DNA of 64,000 nucleotides from Liolophura sinensis (taxonomy: Eukaryota > Mollusca > Polyplacophora > Chitonida > Chitonidae), in NCBI RefSeq assembly GCF_032854445.1, contig NC_088295.1, positions 27,081,385 through 27,145,384 on the forward strand. The letters are read 5' to 3'. A program made the translations under genes and the position numbers. The notes below the pieces were generated by a model. It did not search any database, had not been told where the DNA came from, and was given only the letters and a program-made list of their open reading frames with translations. Below, piece after piece: positions 37,723 to 52,700 of the stretch. Within the stretch, counting starts at the first letter, position 1. The number at the start of each line of letters is the position of its first letter.

Positions 37723-40700
37723 CTATTCATCATCATCGTCTTCATCGTCTTCATCGCCATGTTCCATGTAATCATCATCATCATCTTCAACCTGTCAGAT
37801 TGAGCCAGAAAAAGAATAAAATTTTTTCAGAAGTTTGGAATAGATATGTGAATGCAAAAAGAAATTTACAACAAATGAAAATAAAAATTGCTAAAAAACA
37901 AAAGACTAATAAAGTTAAAAGATTACATGGCAGAATCCACTGGCTACAGAAATTTCACTGGTTGTTCCCCGATTAGATGTGCAATAAATAACAAATGCCA
38001 TCAGAACAATTAGCAAACTAAGGTATGCGATACCCCTACATAACCTAAATAACCTAATAAAGAATAATACATATTCTTTCGTCAGTATCTGTGGGAAGAA
38101 AAACAGATTGTACACTTTTCACACATACTTATGTCTAGTTGTACACAAATTAGCATACATGCTCGCTCACCTCTTGTCCAAGCTCTTTTAACTTGCTCTT
38201 GTAAGTGGCTAGTTTAGCATCCTGATCAGCTAACAAAACCAGCAGTTCATCTTGTTCTTTCTTCATAGACTCTGAGGATTCCAATGCTTCTGCTTTTTCT
38301 TCTTCTAAAGCTACCTTTGATTTTTCTAACTCCTGCAGAAGCATAAAGATGAATGATTAAATTTCTTTGATGAATCTTTAATACCACACTCCAGAATTCT
38401 CTCCATCTGCAGTCAGTTTAATGGGTGGGGGAAAACCAGAGTGCTCAAGTACCCCACTTGTCGCCTTTTACTGACTACACAGAAGAGATGCCCCCACCTA
38501 TGCAGCCACTTCTGATTCTTCACACTTATATCATAAAAGCTCCATTTAAATAAACATAATAGTTTCTTGCAAAACAGACATTAAATTTGGCATATTGATT
38601 TGAAGGGGTTGAGGGGAGACAACTTACTTATTTCACATTTGACAGCACTGGACTCTTACAGTCTAGTGAATCTCTGGATACCAAAACTAACACATGCAAA
38701 CTCAGATATTAACACTAAGCTGGTTTTAGAGAAAAGCTGAAAAATAGGTGCTGAAGTTGTTACAATGTACCTGTATTTTATCATTTAATGATGATTTTTC
38801 ATCTTCTGAAGCCTGTAATCTCTTTTGTAGACTTTCCTTCTCTTGTCTGATGTTCTCCAGATCCTTTGTTAGGCTGGCAACTTTAGCATCCAACTCTGAC
38901 GTATTTGTAGCTTGTTCACTGGGTTGTTCTGACAGCCTTTGGACCTACAACACACATACAGGCACTGTGTCAAAACCTCTGAGAGGTGTGGCAGAAGTCA
39001 GCAGAGAATATAAAGCATCTTCAGTCCCACTTCTCAAAATGCATTTATGGTTGAAAACAGCAAAATAGGACAGCTACTTTATAATGGTCTCATCGCGTGA
39101 ACATTGGTTCTCATAGCCACAAAATAATATTTTTGTTTAATGTTTTTTATGTTTTTATTTCACATAGATTGTAATCAGGTTGACATCTGAAGAAACCCAA
39201 GCAAGGTATTTAAAGATGAACGTAAAGAAAGTTGCAGTTCTTACAATAATAAGAATTATTTATTTATTTGATTGGCGTTTTACTCCGTACTCAAGAATAT
39301 TTCACTTGTACGACGGCGGCCAACATCATGGTGGGCGCTAACCAACTGAGCCACGGAGGCCCCTAATAAGAATTAAACATTGACTTAAACGAGTAGTAAA
39401 TAAATAAATAAAAATACCAGTCACATTCCTGTTCAAAAGCTGGCATGAACATCAAATGTTTCCACAAACTTCACGATGCTTACCAGCTCTGATTTTTCTT
39501 TCTCTAACATGGCTACTCGTGAAGACAGCCTGGAGACCTCCTCCTGTCTGTCAGTGAGGGATTTGCGTGTGTCCTGTAGCTCAGCGTTTGTCTTCTCCAC
39601 AGTGCTCTGTAGGACAGCTACCTCACTGGGGTTGTTCTCCTTGTTCTCATCACTCTCTATGGTCTGGGCCAGGACACGAGCCTCACTCACTGACAAATCA
39701 TTTCTCTACAGTACAAAAAGAAAACAAAATATCTTTATACAAATATCAAACTTTTTCTTCAATCATTCTTCCCAGTCAAAAATTCTCAAATGACTTTCTG
39801 TTATTCTGTTATTGCACATTTCAGTTCCTACACATTTTAACATTACTTTTCAACCTGTTTGTAATATATATCAAGGTGACATTTTCTAGCTTTTTTAAAC
39901 ATATTAAACCTCTGCATTATTTCGTCAATTTTCATGCACTGAGGTCCATTTACAGGTAGCACTTGAGTTTGTCTCTTCCCTGTACTGTCTACAATGATAC
40001 ACAGTTTATAGTGGAATAAAAATGATTTGGAGGAGCTCAGCTGCTTTGGTACAGGTGCACCTGTCAAACTCCAACTCACCAATTTTTCTATAACACTATC
40101 TTTCTCTCCTATTTGTGCCTTTAAGGACTCTACTTCTTCTTTTAACCTGCTCACATCTTCAGACTGCTTGTTGTTATCCAATACAGGGACACCCTGTGAA
40201 CCTAAAATTCATAGGAAATGTAAAGTTCTGGAAAAGCAAAAACGCTATATCAGCATAGATACTAACAATATATACATACCATTTTTAAACACTCCTGCTT
40301 TTTATAGTAACACATGTTCTTCTTATGCGCTCTTATTAAATAAATATCTGAGAAGTTTAGTTGTTCATTCATCTAAACTGGCTAGATGGCCAGATGAACA
40401 AAATGTATATGGCAATTGTAAAGTGGCACAATACATGCACACATTTCCCATCTGATTTGTTTAGTAGGTTTCCTCTCATCATAATAATTGTATCAAAGGG
40501 GTCAGCTACCATTTTGTGAGAAAGTAAACGGCGGAAGATTCTTGATCTTTTGAGATTTGTCTTACATGAATCATCATACACCTTTCCCCAGAAGGTTTGA
40601 TTCAGCACAAGTTAAATTCCTCCACTTGTTTGTCGTGTGTTAAATGTTACCTTTCTGGGCTTTGATGAGAGCATTTTGATCCTTCAGCTGCTGTACTTGG

Positions 40701-43700
40701 TCTCTTAACTGCTCTAATTCTTTCACATCTTTCTCATGTTTATCCTTTAGTTCGCGTAATTCCTGTTTAGTTGTATTTAACTGTTCGTCCTGAAAAACAC
40801 ACAAATACAAATCCTTATATGATGGAATTACACTCTAAAAAGGAGGTTACCACAGGCAAGGCATCTAGTATACATCAACAGTTATAAGAGGGTACCTCAT
40901 TTCAAGGTATTGGCATTTTAAAAGGCTAGGTAACATCTACCAAAAAAAATCTTTTGCTATAACACAAGAGGAAGAATTAACAAATATGAAAACGAGAGTT
41001 TGAAAGAAATGGTCACAAGTAAATCAAATCGAAAGACTTTCATACTCCAATCTATCAAAATGATGAAGAATTTTAGGCTTAATTCCATGCCATGGGCGAA
41101 TAGATCAGCATAACACAAGGAAAGTACCTGTTCTTTAATCAAGCCTTTGTACTGGTCAACTATACTCTCATGTTCTTTTAAACTGGCCATTTTCTTCCTT
41201 CTCTCCTCCGCATCCTTTCCCTCAGGCTTGACTGCCCGCAATACTTCAACTGAAAGATCACGATAAACATACATTGATTTATTTGTTTGGCTGGTCTTTA
41301 ACGCTGCATTCCAGAACTTACTTACAAGATGGCAGTCAGGTTTACTGGTGGAGGAAAACGGAAGCACCTGGAGAAATCCACTGACCTTCGTTAGGCACAT
41401 GACAAACCTCCCCACTTAAAACCTCTCGTGTAGCAGAGAGAGAGCTGGTGTCAAGCACACAACCTCATAGATCTTAGTTTTATAGGAACTGAATGCTCTG
41501 ACATGTAAGTGCATTTCCTTTCCCATCAGCATTGAATTAATGTCACTGGCATGCATGAATGCTCCTGTCACTGATATATTTCTTTGTTTTCACTCAGAAC
41601 AAACAAGCAACATCAACAAACTTATTATTTATAATTAACACCAAGTATGTAAACTTACTTTAAAAATTTATTCCTTAAGAAGCTTAGTTAATTCCGCAAT
41701 TGAGCTTTAAGACACTGAACTAACAATATGTTATCTTGGTGTTTGTGAAATGTATTAAGTTTCCCTTGACTATGTCCAAGGAATGTAATTAAATGTATTA
41801 TCCCACTTTTATAAAGAATTTTAGGTTTAAATTTCAGACTTTCGGTTTATGTACTATACCTACTCTCTAATGTCTTGAACAACCTGGTGAACTCAAAGTC
41901 AAACATGACCTCGTTTGGCTGTTTGTAGTTCAGATGCGGTTTTTTGGCAGCTTTGGTATAACTCTCATTTTTGTATACTTGAGTCAGTTTGTCATTGAAC
42001 GTTTCCATTCCAATTCGTTTTTCTATGATCTGTTGTAATGAAGCTCTGTTAAAAACAAAGAAAACATAAACACATTTATAGCAGCTTACACAATTGACAC
42101 AATACACAACAGTAACCATCCTAATATGGTGTTTAGTTAGGAGACACGAAACTGCACAAGTAACGAGGATATTACACAACATGGCACAGGCATTCTCCCA
42201 AGCAACTCATGACAATTTATTCATATGGCCCATGTTACATGCTTTTCTAAAATGATACACAAGAGTGACCAACTTCCAAAAGATCACAAAACAACTGATT
42301 CTATCCCATGTACATATAGCCCAATATATGGACATTTTTTTCCGCTTTAAAAATTTTTACGATGCCAAAATCCAATTTAATAATAAAGAAACTGGAAGAA
42401 ACCAGCCTGAAAAACCATAAATTCAGTACAAAGAACATGTATCTTAACTATAGAGATGCAGAACTTTACCTGTTGAAGGTATCATTCTCCTCATTATTGT
42501 AGAGGATAGATATACCCAATAAGAAAGCACAGAGCCCCTGTGCTAAGACCTCTTGCTCCTCCCCTTCTGATGAGGACACCTGGCTAATTAACTGTAGCAG
42601 TGTTAAGGACATTCAGAATTTCTACACTCACTAAGGCAGCAATGAATTCTTCTAATTTCAAGGTCCACAAGTCAAAACTGACAAGAAATCTGTCATACAC
42701 AGTGATTCAAGATAGTTAAGTTCACAAGACAAACAATCTATTTTTGTAAGCTGCTAACTGCGCATAAGAAGGTTATTGTTAGACAACATGTGATCCACAG
42801 ACTTGATCATCTGCAGATAAGCTCATTCACAAATGAGGTCATCCACAGATAAATCCTTACACTTGAATACAGTTACAGTTGAAACTTTGTCTGGGTAATC
42901 TTACCAGGCATTCTGTGTACAAGGCAGATTTACCAATCTCTCCAAGTAAACAACTACTGGTACAAGTATTAAGGGAGAGATGCACTTACTTCAGCTATTC
43001 CATTTCAATACTGCTAATCAAGTAACCTGATAGTTCTCTTAGCCTGTTTAACCCTCTACGATGTGATGTGAAATCTGGAGGATCATGTCAAGCAACCAAT
43101 CTCATGAGTTCGCAGTCTGTGTTAAAATTCCCCAGGAAATATGGACTGTTGACTTCCACTGGTCTGTATCATGACCAAACAACATACAAAGGATACATAA
43201 GGCACGTTGGCAGTGTTGTGGAGAAAGTGAGTGACAGCTATAGGGCAGTTAGCTGTCCAGCCACACAGCAACATCAACAAGCCCACCCGAGTCTGGATCT
43301 TCCCACCCTGATAATTAAAGACAAAGGAGTTAATCTTCAGCTAATAAAAGAGGATAATGAAACAATCACACTGACAATTATTACATCCATGTAATCCCAC
43401 ATTAAACATTTTTTTGTGTTGATCATACAGTCTCTTGACTTCTCTGAAAGCATCATGAACTATTTACATAAAATAAAATTCATTAACAATACATTACGTA
43501 TAATTTCACATCACCCTGCTATACTGTGGCAGTGAATGATCACGTGAAATATCTCGTGATCAACATTAACCCTCACAGGTTTTCATGTGATTTGTTATCA
43601 ATTAATCATCTTTCTGTCAAAAGTTTGAGGAGGGTTAGTAGTTGGTGAAGAAGTCCATTAAATTATCAGTCATTTACTCTACCCAATTCATACAAAGATA

Positions 43701-46700
43701 AAATCTTTTTTCAAGCAAATCATCAATTTATGTATCTGAGAACAAAATAACAGCTTTAGTATGACATGCTAAGCTACATGGCAGCCATTACGCTTTCAAG
43801 GCACATCATTACCCTAACCATTGAGTACTATGGTTTGTATAGCAGGTTTGTGGGTTGATTAGCTGGTGAAGCATTCAAGCAACTTATAGTTTGTTTACTG
43901 CTCACATTTCATATGAAAACACAATTTCTCTTTCTTATATAACCATGTTCCTCTCTCAAGCAAATTATCCATAAAACTTACATGATCAATGCACCTACTA
44001 CCATGTTTACTGTAACATGTTAAGCTTCATAATCATTCAGTTTTCCAGGCACATCAATACATCAATACTAACCTGAGCCAGCATGTTGCAGCACTGCTGA
44101 AGTAGGGAGACTGGGGGATTCCCCACACTGGTGGCCAGCTGTACCCTCAACAGCTGTTCCTTCTGAGTGGGGTTTTCCAGGATGGCATGAAGCAAGGCCA
44201 CAGCAGCAAACCAGTTAGACAAGGAGTCTGCACTGAACAGCCCTCCACATAACAACTGACCTGCTGTTATTGTGTTCACTGAGCAAAAGAGGGAGTAAAG
44301 CAGCATGTAGAAAAACTGTCTAAATATATCTTCACTCCCATCCTTTTGATTTTATTTATTTATTTGATTGGTGTTTTACGCTGTACTCAACAATATTTCA
44401 CTTATATGACGGCAGGCAGCATTATGGTGGAGGGAAACTGGGGGGGAAACCCACGACCATCCGCAGGTATATTATTTATATTAAATATTTCATTTATGCG
44501 ACAGCTGCCACAATTATGATGGGAGGGAAATGGCCAGAGCCAGGGGAAAACCCACAACCATCCTTAGGTTACTCCTGAGGCTCCTGGGCTAACCACTTCA
44601 GCCTCGAAAACCCCCTAATGCAATATCATGCAATAAGCAATGATTCAAGGAGACAACCTTAAAAACGGTAAGTGAACTAGAAGGAAACAACAGAATATTC
44701 TCCAGTCAAGCCTGCCAGTACTCAGAACGTACCATCTGCTGAGCTGGGGAGAAGAGTCTGAACTATCTGAGACTGGCCCACTTCATTCTTATAGAGGAAG
44801 GACTGGAAACAGTAGAGCACTGCACATCGCAGAACAAATGGCTGCTTCTCATTCACCATGGACATCAACAACACAACAATGGCAGGCCTGTTAAATACAA
44901 AAGTCACACTTCAGAGACAACTCAATCATTACAGTAGTTTGTCAATGTTCTCTTTGTTAAACGGCAGTCACTCATCTGAGACAACGCTACATTTACTGTC
45001 ATTCTTCAATCTTCTAGTTTGCTCACCCCTCCTTGATAATAACATCTTCCATGTTTCATTACTCATTACAACATATTGTTCATTACAATGCTTTTGCACA
45101 AGTGTCCTCCCAACTTGTGTTGTTGTTGTTGCATATGTGTGTACATAGTTTCAAAGACTTCAAGGAGAAGTCCTCCAAAAATCGAACGGGGCCTCCGTGG
45201 CTCAGTCGGTTAGCGCGCTAGCGCAGCGTAGTGACCCAGAAGCCTCTCACCAATGCGGTCGCTGTGAGTTCAAGACCAGCTCATGCTGGCTTCCTCTCCG
45301 GCCGTACGTGGGAAGGTCTGCCAGCAACCTGCAGATGGTCGTGGGTTTCCGCCGGGCTCTGCCCGGTTTCCACCCACCATAATGCTGGCCGCCGTCGTAT
45401 AAGTGAAATATTCTTGAGTACGGCGTAAAACACCAATCAAAAAAAAAAAAAAAAAATCCAAAAATCGAAGTAGGCATCACTAAATAGACCACTTAAAAAC
45501 TATGTATAAATATACTTTCATTTATTTTTTTAGATTTTTTTGTGTGAAAAGAGTTAAAGACATCCAAACATTTGAATTCTACGGTAGGCTTTACAGTCCA
45601 TACTATCAGAGTTTAGGAACTCTGACATCACAGGAAGTTTTTCCAACTCTATATCCCGACCGAAATGTTGGAATAACTCTTTTTACCCATGAGTAAAAGA
45701 TAACTGAAGTAATGTTCCCAAAAATTCCTTCTTTCTGGTGAACATCAGGAAAAAAAACATCAGGGTTCCTAGATATCACCAGTATGGCTCATAAAGCCTA
45801 CCATAGTATTCAAATATTTGAATACCTTTCAACACTCTTAAGAAAAATCTGAAAAAAAAAATTAAAGTATTTTTACGCATAGTTTTCAGTTGTCTGTATG
45901 GTGAACCTTAGTTTACATTTAAGCTTTCTTTTACTTTCAGCGTAGAAAACTTCCAGATGTATCTTTTTGAACTGTTGAGCAAGGTACTTGTCTTAAATTA
46001 GCATCCAGTTCTGACAATACCTAATAAATATTCATATAATCAAAATGTGACAGGCTATTATGAGCCAAGGACTCTTGTACAAAACATCTTACTCATAATG
46101 CGGCCCAAAGACTTGTACCAACAAGAGCCTTGTAACAAAGGAAAGGTGTACAAACAATCTGTAAAATTGTGTACGGACAGTTTTTCTTCAGTTGCCACAT
46201 GCTTAACAAGAGAAAAGCCTCACCTTGGTGGACTGGATGGAGCCATGACTGAAGCAAAGTACTCCTGATTGGATAAATTTCCCCGAATGACTTCTGACAC
46301 AGTGTTGATGGTCTGAAAGAGGAAGAAACAACCTTAGTTCATAAACTATTTTACTTACGAAAGTCAGGTTTAAACCACCAACCTTCGGCAAGTGCCTGAC
46401 AAAATTCTTGACTTACAAGCTGCTGATGTAACATTGTGAGCTGGATCTGATCATACTACCTCAATGTTCAAGGGCCTGATAATAGCAGCGAGATAGTGCT
46501 TTACAATCTGAGCCATCCATGTCCCTCAGTTAACTTGTGTTAAAACCATAATAAACATACATACGTATAGATCTAACACTGGCAATGGATTTAATGTACC
46601 GATTTCTATATCGTACAAGTATGAGGGTGCACAAAACTAAATATCAGGAAGTGTGTTTGATCAAAGATTTGTCAAACTATTACCTCAGTCAAGACATCTG

Positions 46701-49700
46701 CAGGGACACCGCTTGCCATTAGTATGCTGCATAACAACTGTAGTAAACCTTAAATAGAAAACACAGAACTAGATTAATTATATCTTTAAACGTATCCATG
46801 CTAACAGAAAAACACATCATCTGTAGAACGCATAAGTCAAGGAGGTTGCCATGGAAACCAAATATAACCTAGCTTGCAATGTGCTATTTTATGTGAGAAG
46901 GCCACGATCTCCAACTACTTACCACATGTGTTCATCAACTTCTGACAGCCACAGTTTCCCATATTCTCTTTTATGTGAGAAGACTGTGATTTATACATGT
47001 AACTACGTACCACATGTGTTCATCAACTTCTGACAGCCAATTTCCCATATTCTCTTTTATGTGAGAAGGCTGTGATTTATACATGTAACTACGTACCACA
47101 TGTGTTCATCACCTTCTGACAGGCCACTGTCTGCTGCTGAGGGTTATTAGGAGATACCAAAGTACGGACAACCTGGAAAACAACACCAGGCAGTTAGGAG
47201 AGACAGGTACACATATAGAGGACAGAGATGACAACAACAAAGGATTTACTACTCCATGAGGACAGATATGATGGTGAGGTAAATATTTCCACTCTGCCAT
47301 AAGGCACTGGAAGCATATGATTATTACCTAATTATCACTATGTATCAGTAACTGACAGATGTATTACAGGTAGGATTGTATCTTCAATGGCAACATTTTT
47401 TTCTCCACTTGTGAAAATCTATCTTAGCCATGTATTTTAGGATCTGATGAAAAGTAACACGTCATCAGTGCACAAACTGCATGGAGCAATATTTAACAGT
47501 GATTATAACCTTGTATCTTTCTAGATATAACCTATGTTAAACTGAAATGTACCTGTAGCATTAGATGTATATTGGTGACTTTCTGAGCTGACCATCCCCC
47601 CTGTGTGTTCATTTCTCCTGATTCCAGTTGAAAAAATGGTGTTAATTTCTGTATATAGCTGCCCTCTTTAAAGAAGTTCTGATTGGAGGAATTGTTCCGA
47701 AGAAGATTGGTCAAGAGCAGCAAACAGTCCTCAACCACGATACCTGACAACACAAACGAGACAAGACTTATTGAACGATTTGTGCTATGATAAACAAGCT
47801 TCCTATCTGAAATCACAGTTTATAACATTGTGTAATTCATGAAATATTCTGTAAATCATGAGATATTCTGTACTTCATGAATCTTCTCACATTAAATGAA
47901 CATGATGTACATGGTCACACAACTTTATTTTCTCAATCACATGTTATCGTACACGGAACTTAAAAGGGCACACTAATAATACAATAATCTGGGTTAATCC
48001 ACCACATGAATTTTAACGAGAAATATTAACGAGAAAAGAAAAGGAAAAAACAGAAACATGTACTGACTTTAATAATGACTGACCAGAGTACATTAGCTAT
48101 GTTTTGGAGTGGGTTCTCCTTCCAAGGCCCCATGTGCAATGGAAGTAGGAAAATTCCCTGACCTAGAAGGGGCTGAACCCATGTCTTGGGGGAACAAGCA
48201 TTTAAAAGACAAGCATCGTGTATGCTTCAAATTTAACATGCTGCTGAAAGCGGAATTCAGTAACTTATCTCACAACCTACCTCCATCACTGTTTCCCTCC
48301 TCGTGAATAATATCTAATAACCTGCCAAATGCATTCTCAAAGGCCACAATTTTCTGCAGGTTTGCATTGCCCTTTGTCAGCTGGATGAGTAATAACAAGG
48401 CCTGTAACCAAAGCATGGAAAACACTGCACATTCACAACAGCAAAAAAACAAGGGACAAATACCACATTAACTCTGAACATTGATTCCAACAAGAAATCC
48501 ATATTTTTATAATTCTAGAAAGTCTTATTTTGCAAATGGTTACATTTGATGTTTAAATTAAGAAGACAATAAAATACAATGCCAGTTAAGAAAATTAAAA
48601 AGTATGAGAGAGTAACTAGATCCTACTATGATTTTTTGGATTTATTTGATTGCTGTTTTATGCCGTACTATATTTCACATATACCACGGCGACCAACATT
48701 ATGGTGAGGAGGATTTGTATGAGTTCAACTTGACCTATTAAATTCAAAATCTGGGTGATGTCATGTATCACCAAACCAGACAGGTTGTACTTCCACTCAG
48801 TTGACCTAATCTATGACAAATATTTCACATACTAGATTCATGACAGTGTGAAAACATCTGTAGTTTAAACGACTTACATCATTGCGGATGATTTCCCTGC
48901 TGTCCACAAGCAGGTCCATCAGCTTGTACACTCCCATAGGACTGACCAGTACAATCTCCTGCATTTCCTTACCACGATTGGTCAGCAGGATGGTCAGAAG
49001 TTTAACGGTTGGCCATCGAACATGAAAGTCATATTCCTGACACGGGAAAATTTGGAAATACAGATACAGATTTTCCTTCTTTCTAATGATTATTTCAGTC
49101 CTAAATAAGAGAAGAATTGTTTTGATGAATCATTGGTGAACACCAAAATCCACTGATATAAACATAAAAAAAACAGTGCACCCAAAGACCTGCAGGATAC
49201 ACTATTGGAAGTTAACATTACAATTTACAAGAGGATTAATCATACGTCATACACCATAATAACACGAACTATGACTAATGCAATTCTACAAATGCAAAAC
49301 TTTCACTGAACTTACCTCCAGCAATGACAAGAGGAGAGAAACACTGTCTGTATTTTTGATAAATATTTCCGTGAACTGTCCACCAAGATCTTCTGGTAAA
49401 TGATTAGGAATTTCATCCTCTGCAGAATAAGAAGTATAAGCATGGTCAGGACAGTGAACCTAAACACTGAAACAATTTAACATAGCAGAAATCTATACAA
49501 GTATATGTAACTGAAGATAGACTAAAGATTATCTTACACATATTACCATTTATTTATGATTCTGACTGAGCAGAAAACATAGTAGAAGTACATGTACACA
49601 CATGTACATGGAATTGATTAAAGATCAATTATTATCTTCTGGGCAATAACATTTAATATATATGAATTTGACTCATAAAAAGATTAACTCTGTTTGATAT

Positions 49701-52700
49701 ATCAAATCTGCAAGTATTTGTGCATACATGTAGTTCACTTTGTGTACTACGGTTGAGTTCGTATGTTGAAGGTAACTGGATCACATATACATCTTAAGCT
49801 CATCATGAAAAAAACACTAGTGAGCAAAAGTTGAGTCCAACAAAATAATTTGAATGAAAGAATTCTGCTACATCAGTTTTTCTTTCTATCTAATTTCTAA
49901 GACGACTCACCCTCCTCCATAGGTTCATTACTCATGATGTTACACAGGGTGTCCAGAGCATAGCCTGTTATCTCTGCGTCATTTCTTAGAGAAAGAAAAG
50001 GTCACATCCATTGAGTTAAATTAAAGCCAATTTCTTCAGAAAACAAAGAGGCAAAGATACAATAAACACATTTTAAACTAACACATTTACCTGCACAAAA
50101 CAAGCGCACATAAGTTACTGTAACATGTATAATTTTCTATCCACAATATATATTCCTCAAGGAATGACTGTATACAAATGCATCTACTTCCACTTTAGAT
50201 GACTCTATGCCCGAGCCTGTTAGCATGCAAGTGCGGCGCAATGACCCAGAAGCCTCTCACCAATGCAATTGATGTGAGTTCAAGTCTAACTCATGTTGGC
50301 TTCCTCTCTGGAGGTTTGTGGATTGTAGATTGTCGTGGGTTTCCTCCCGCTATAATGCTTGCTGCCATCGTAGAAATGAAATATTCTTGAGTACAGCATA
50401 AAACACCAATCAAATGAACAAATAAATATTTCCACTTTACAGGTGTAAAGCACCAGGTATCACATACCTGTCAGTTTCAAGGACATTTCTGAGTATGTCC
50501 ATTGCCTGTGTACCGACTTCAAGGCGGAATTTCTGAAAGGAAAAAAACCAATGACATTATTTCAAAAGGACTAAACTACAGCTTGGGGTAAAAAAATGCA
50601 AAAATTCAGATATGAGATACTAGTATTCAAACTTACATAGAAACCTGTAGCATGTATCCTTTAGCGCATGACAATAAAGAATTGTATAACATACAAAGAC
50701 ACATGTATATATAATAATACATGTACTGTAAATCTACAACCTCTTCAACCACTAAAGCACTTCTTTTCTTTTTGTGAAATTTAAGCATACAATTATTATC
50801 AAGATGATGCCAAAATTATTCACTTTAGTCACATAAGATACAAGCTTTATAAAGCTGTGCAAATTAGTTCTCTACACCCCATAGCTATCTCAGAATGTTT
50901 CAAAATATCAGTTGCAGAGGTGGTTGAAAAAGTTGAAGAATCATCATGTCATCATCAACAAGAATAGACAAACATTTATCATTTTTCAGAACATTTACCC
51001 GAGACAGGGCTTTGAGTGCCCGAACTGCATCTCGCCTGTCATCCAGTAGTGTTGAGGACTGAGCTCTGTCACAAAGCCTCTCCACCTGCAACAAAATACA
51101 TGTACAACACTAATAAAGGAGCCGCAGTAATAATGATGCCATAACATGTGAGGCAATAAGGCAGAACATGATGGAATTTGCCACCCTTTGACTGGTTGTA
51201 ATGCCACAGCCTCACCACCCACACCTAGATTCAAATAAAACCTTACTGGTCAAGGGTTAAGCCATTAGTCAGGTCGAGTGAGTACCAGCTTCACTTGTCA
51301 GTGTAGATACACTAGGCACTTAAATACATGCCATTGTCAGCGTATCATTAGGAGTCTGGTCATGATGTGGCTGCACCTCTCACCTCACCTCACACTTTAT
51401 GATCTTTAAAACCCAACTGTAGAGGTAAGTGTATCTGGATCTGCACTGGATAAACCAACACCATGCCCCTTCAGGCCCTTACCATAATCTACACTGCATC
51501 ACTACTGGTAAATAAACATCAAGATTTTTTTTGATCTTCACTGTTCTAAACAAGTATTACATTTCATAAACCTTGCCAACATCCCTAGTCTGAGCTCATA
51601 AAAATCTAATGTGGTGTCACTGGACACATTTCCAAAATATCACCTCCCATGCATTACTTTGTGTACAGGCCGTGTACAGCTTTCCAGGTGAACAAAGATC
51701 ATGGAGAACATAACAGCCTTACTTTGTTTCACTTAGAGAGTGATGTAAAGGGCACATATGAATCTATGCGAGGTATCAGGGGAGTGAAAGTGAGGCTACA
51801 GGTGGCTGTATTCCATGTTTCAGTGATTTCTGGTATGAACCCAATAATAAAATTTAAGGCCATTGACACCTGATTTCTTGTTACACATCTCAATATCTGG
51901 GAAAATTAGTGCACCAGAGGGAGGTGGAACAATTTTCATTCTCTTCATACCACCTGACAACTTGGCTTGTTCTAAATATAATCAGGAGTGTATACAACAG
52001 AAATGTTAACCAGGTGAAAGACACAAGATGTCCACATGCTGGCTTTAAAAAAATTCTAAAAATGTGACTTTTATGTAGCTCCCTCATAAAATTCATAAAT
52101 GTACACCACTCTGACCATGAACATACCAAGTTGTCAGGCAGTATGCTGTCATCGTCCTCAGACTAGTTTCTCTTATGTACACGTGCATGTGGACACAGTA
52201 CTGCAGCTCTTCTATTTTATATATACTGATGAACGCAGATTTACAGAGTAAATCTGCAAACATTAAGATTCAGTCCAATCCAAAATAAGGCAATATGGAA
52301 TTATGGCAGATTTCAGTAACATGAATGGAGCAGAAATAATAGTGCTTATTATAAGCAAGCCATGGTGGATAACTATATACTTGTAGCAAGGCCATGAAAG
52401 TAATAGCTTTAATGTTAACTTTAACTAACAACAGATAGTTTAACAGGTAAGTTACCCACCATATTTTGTTACCTTTCACTCTGTAACTCTTTTTCCATGA
52501 ACATAATTATGAGGGGGACAGTGCTGTAACTACTATACATGCATGTAACCCTTGCAATTTTCAGGCCCATTCCACAGCTAGGGTAGAGTGCTAGCTTTAT
52601 ATCTTCATTCACACAGGATCCCAACTTCATATAATGCTGTGTACCATATTATGTTGTGCAGACTTACTTATTTTTCTTAAAAATTGCTTCTTTTGCCAAC

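Noticed and set aside
39476-39959. Two overlapping plus-strand open frames of 105 and 130 codons
   Set aside because: They lie opposite USO1 coiled-coil exons and introns and have no family resemblance.
43740-44075. Faint ~244-base direct similarity around TTTCAAGGCACATCA
   Set aside because: The similarity is weak and patchy, and I could not define unit boundaries with confidence.
45187-45280. tRNA-like sequence with A and B boxes
   Set aside because: It is the head of a SINE with body, A-tail and target-site duplication, not a tRNA gene. The same applies at 55376 and 63141.
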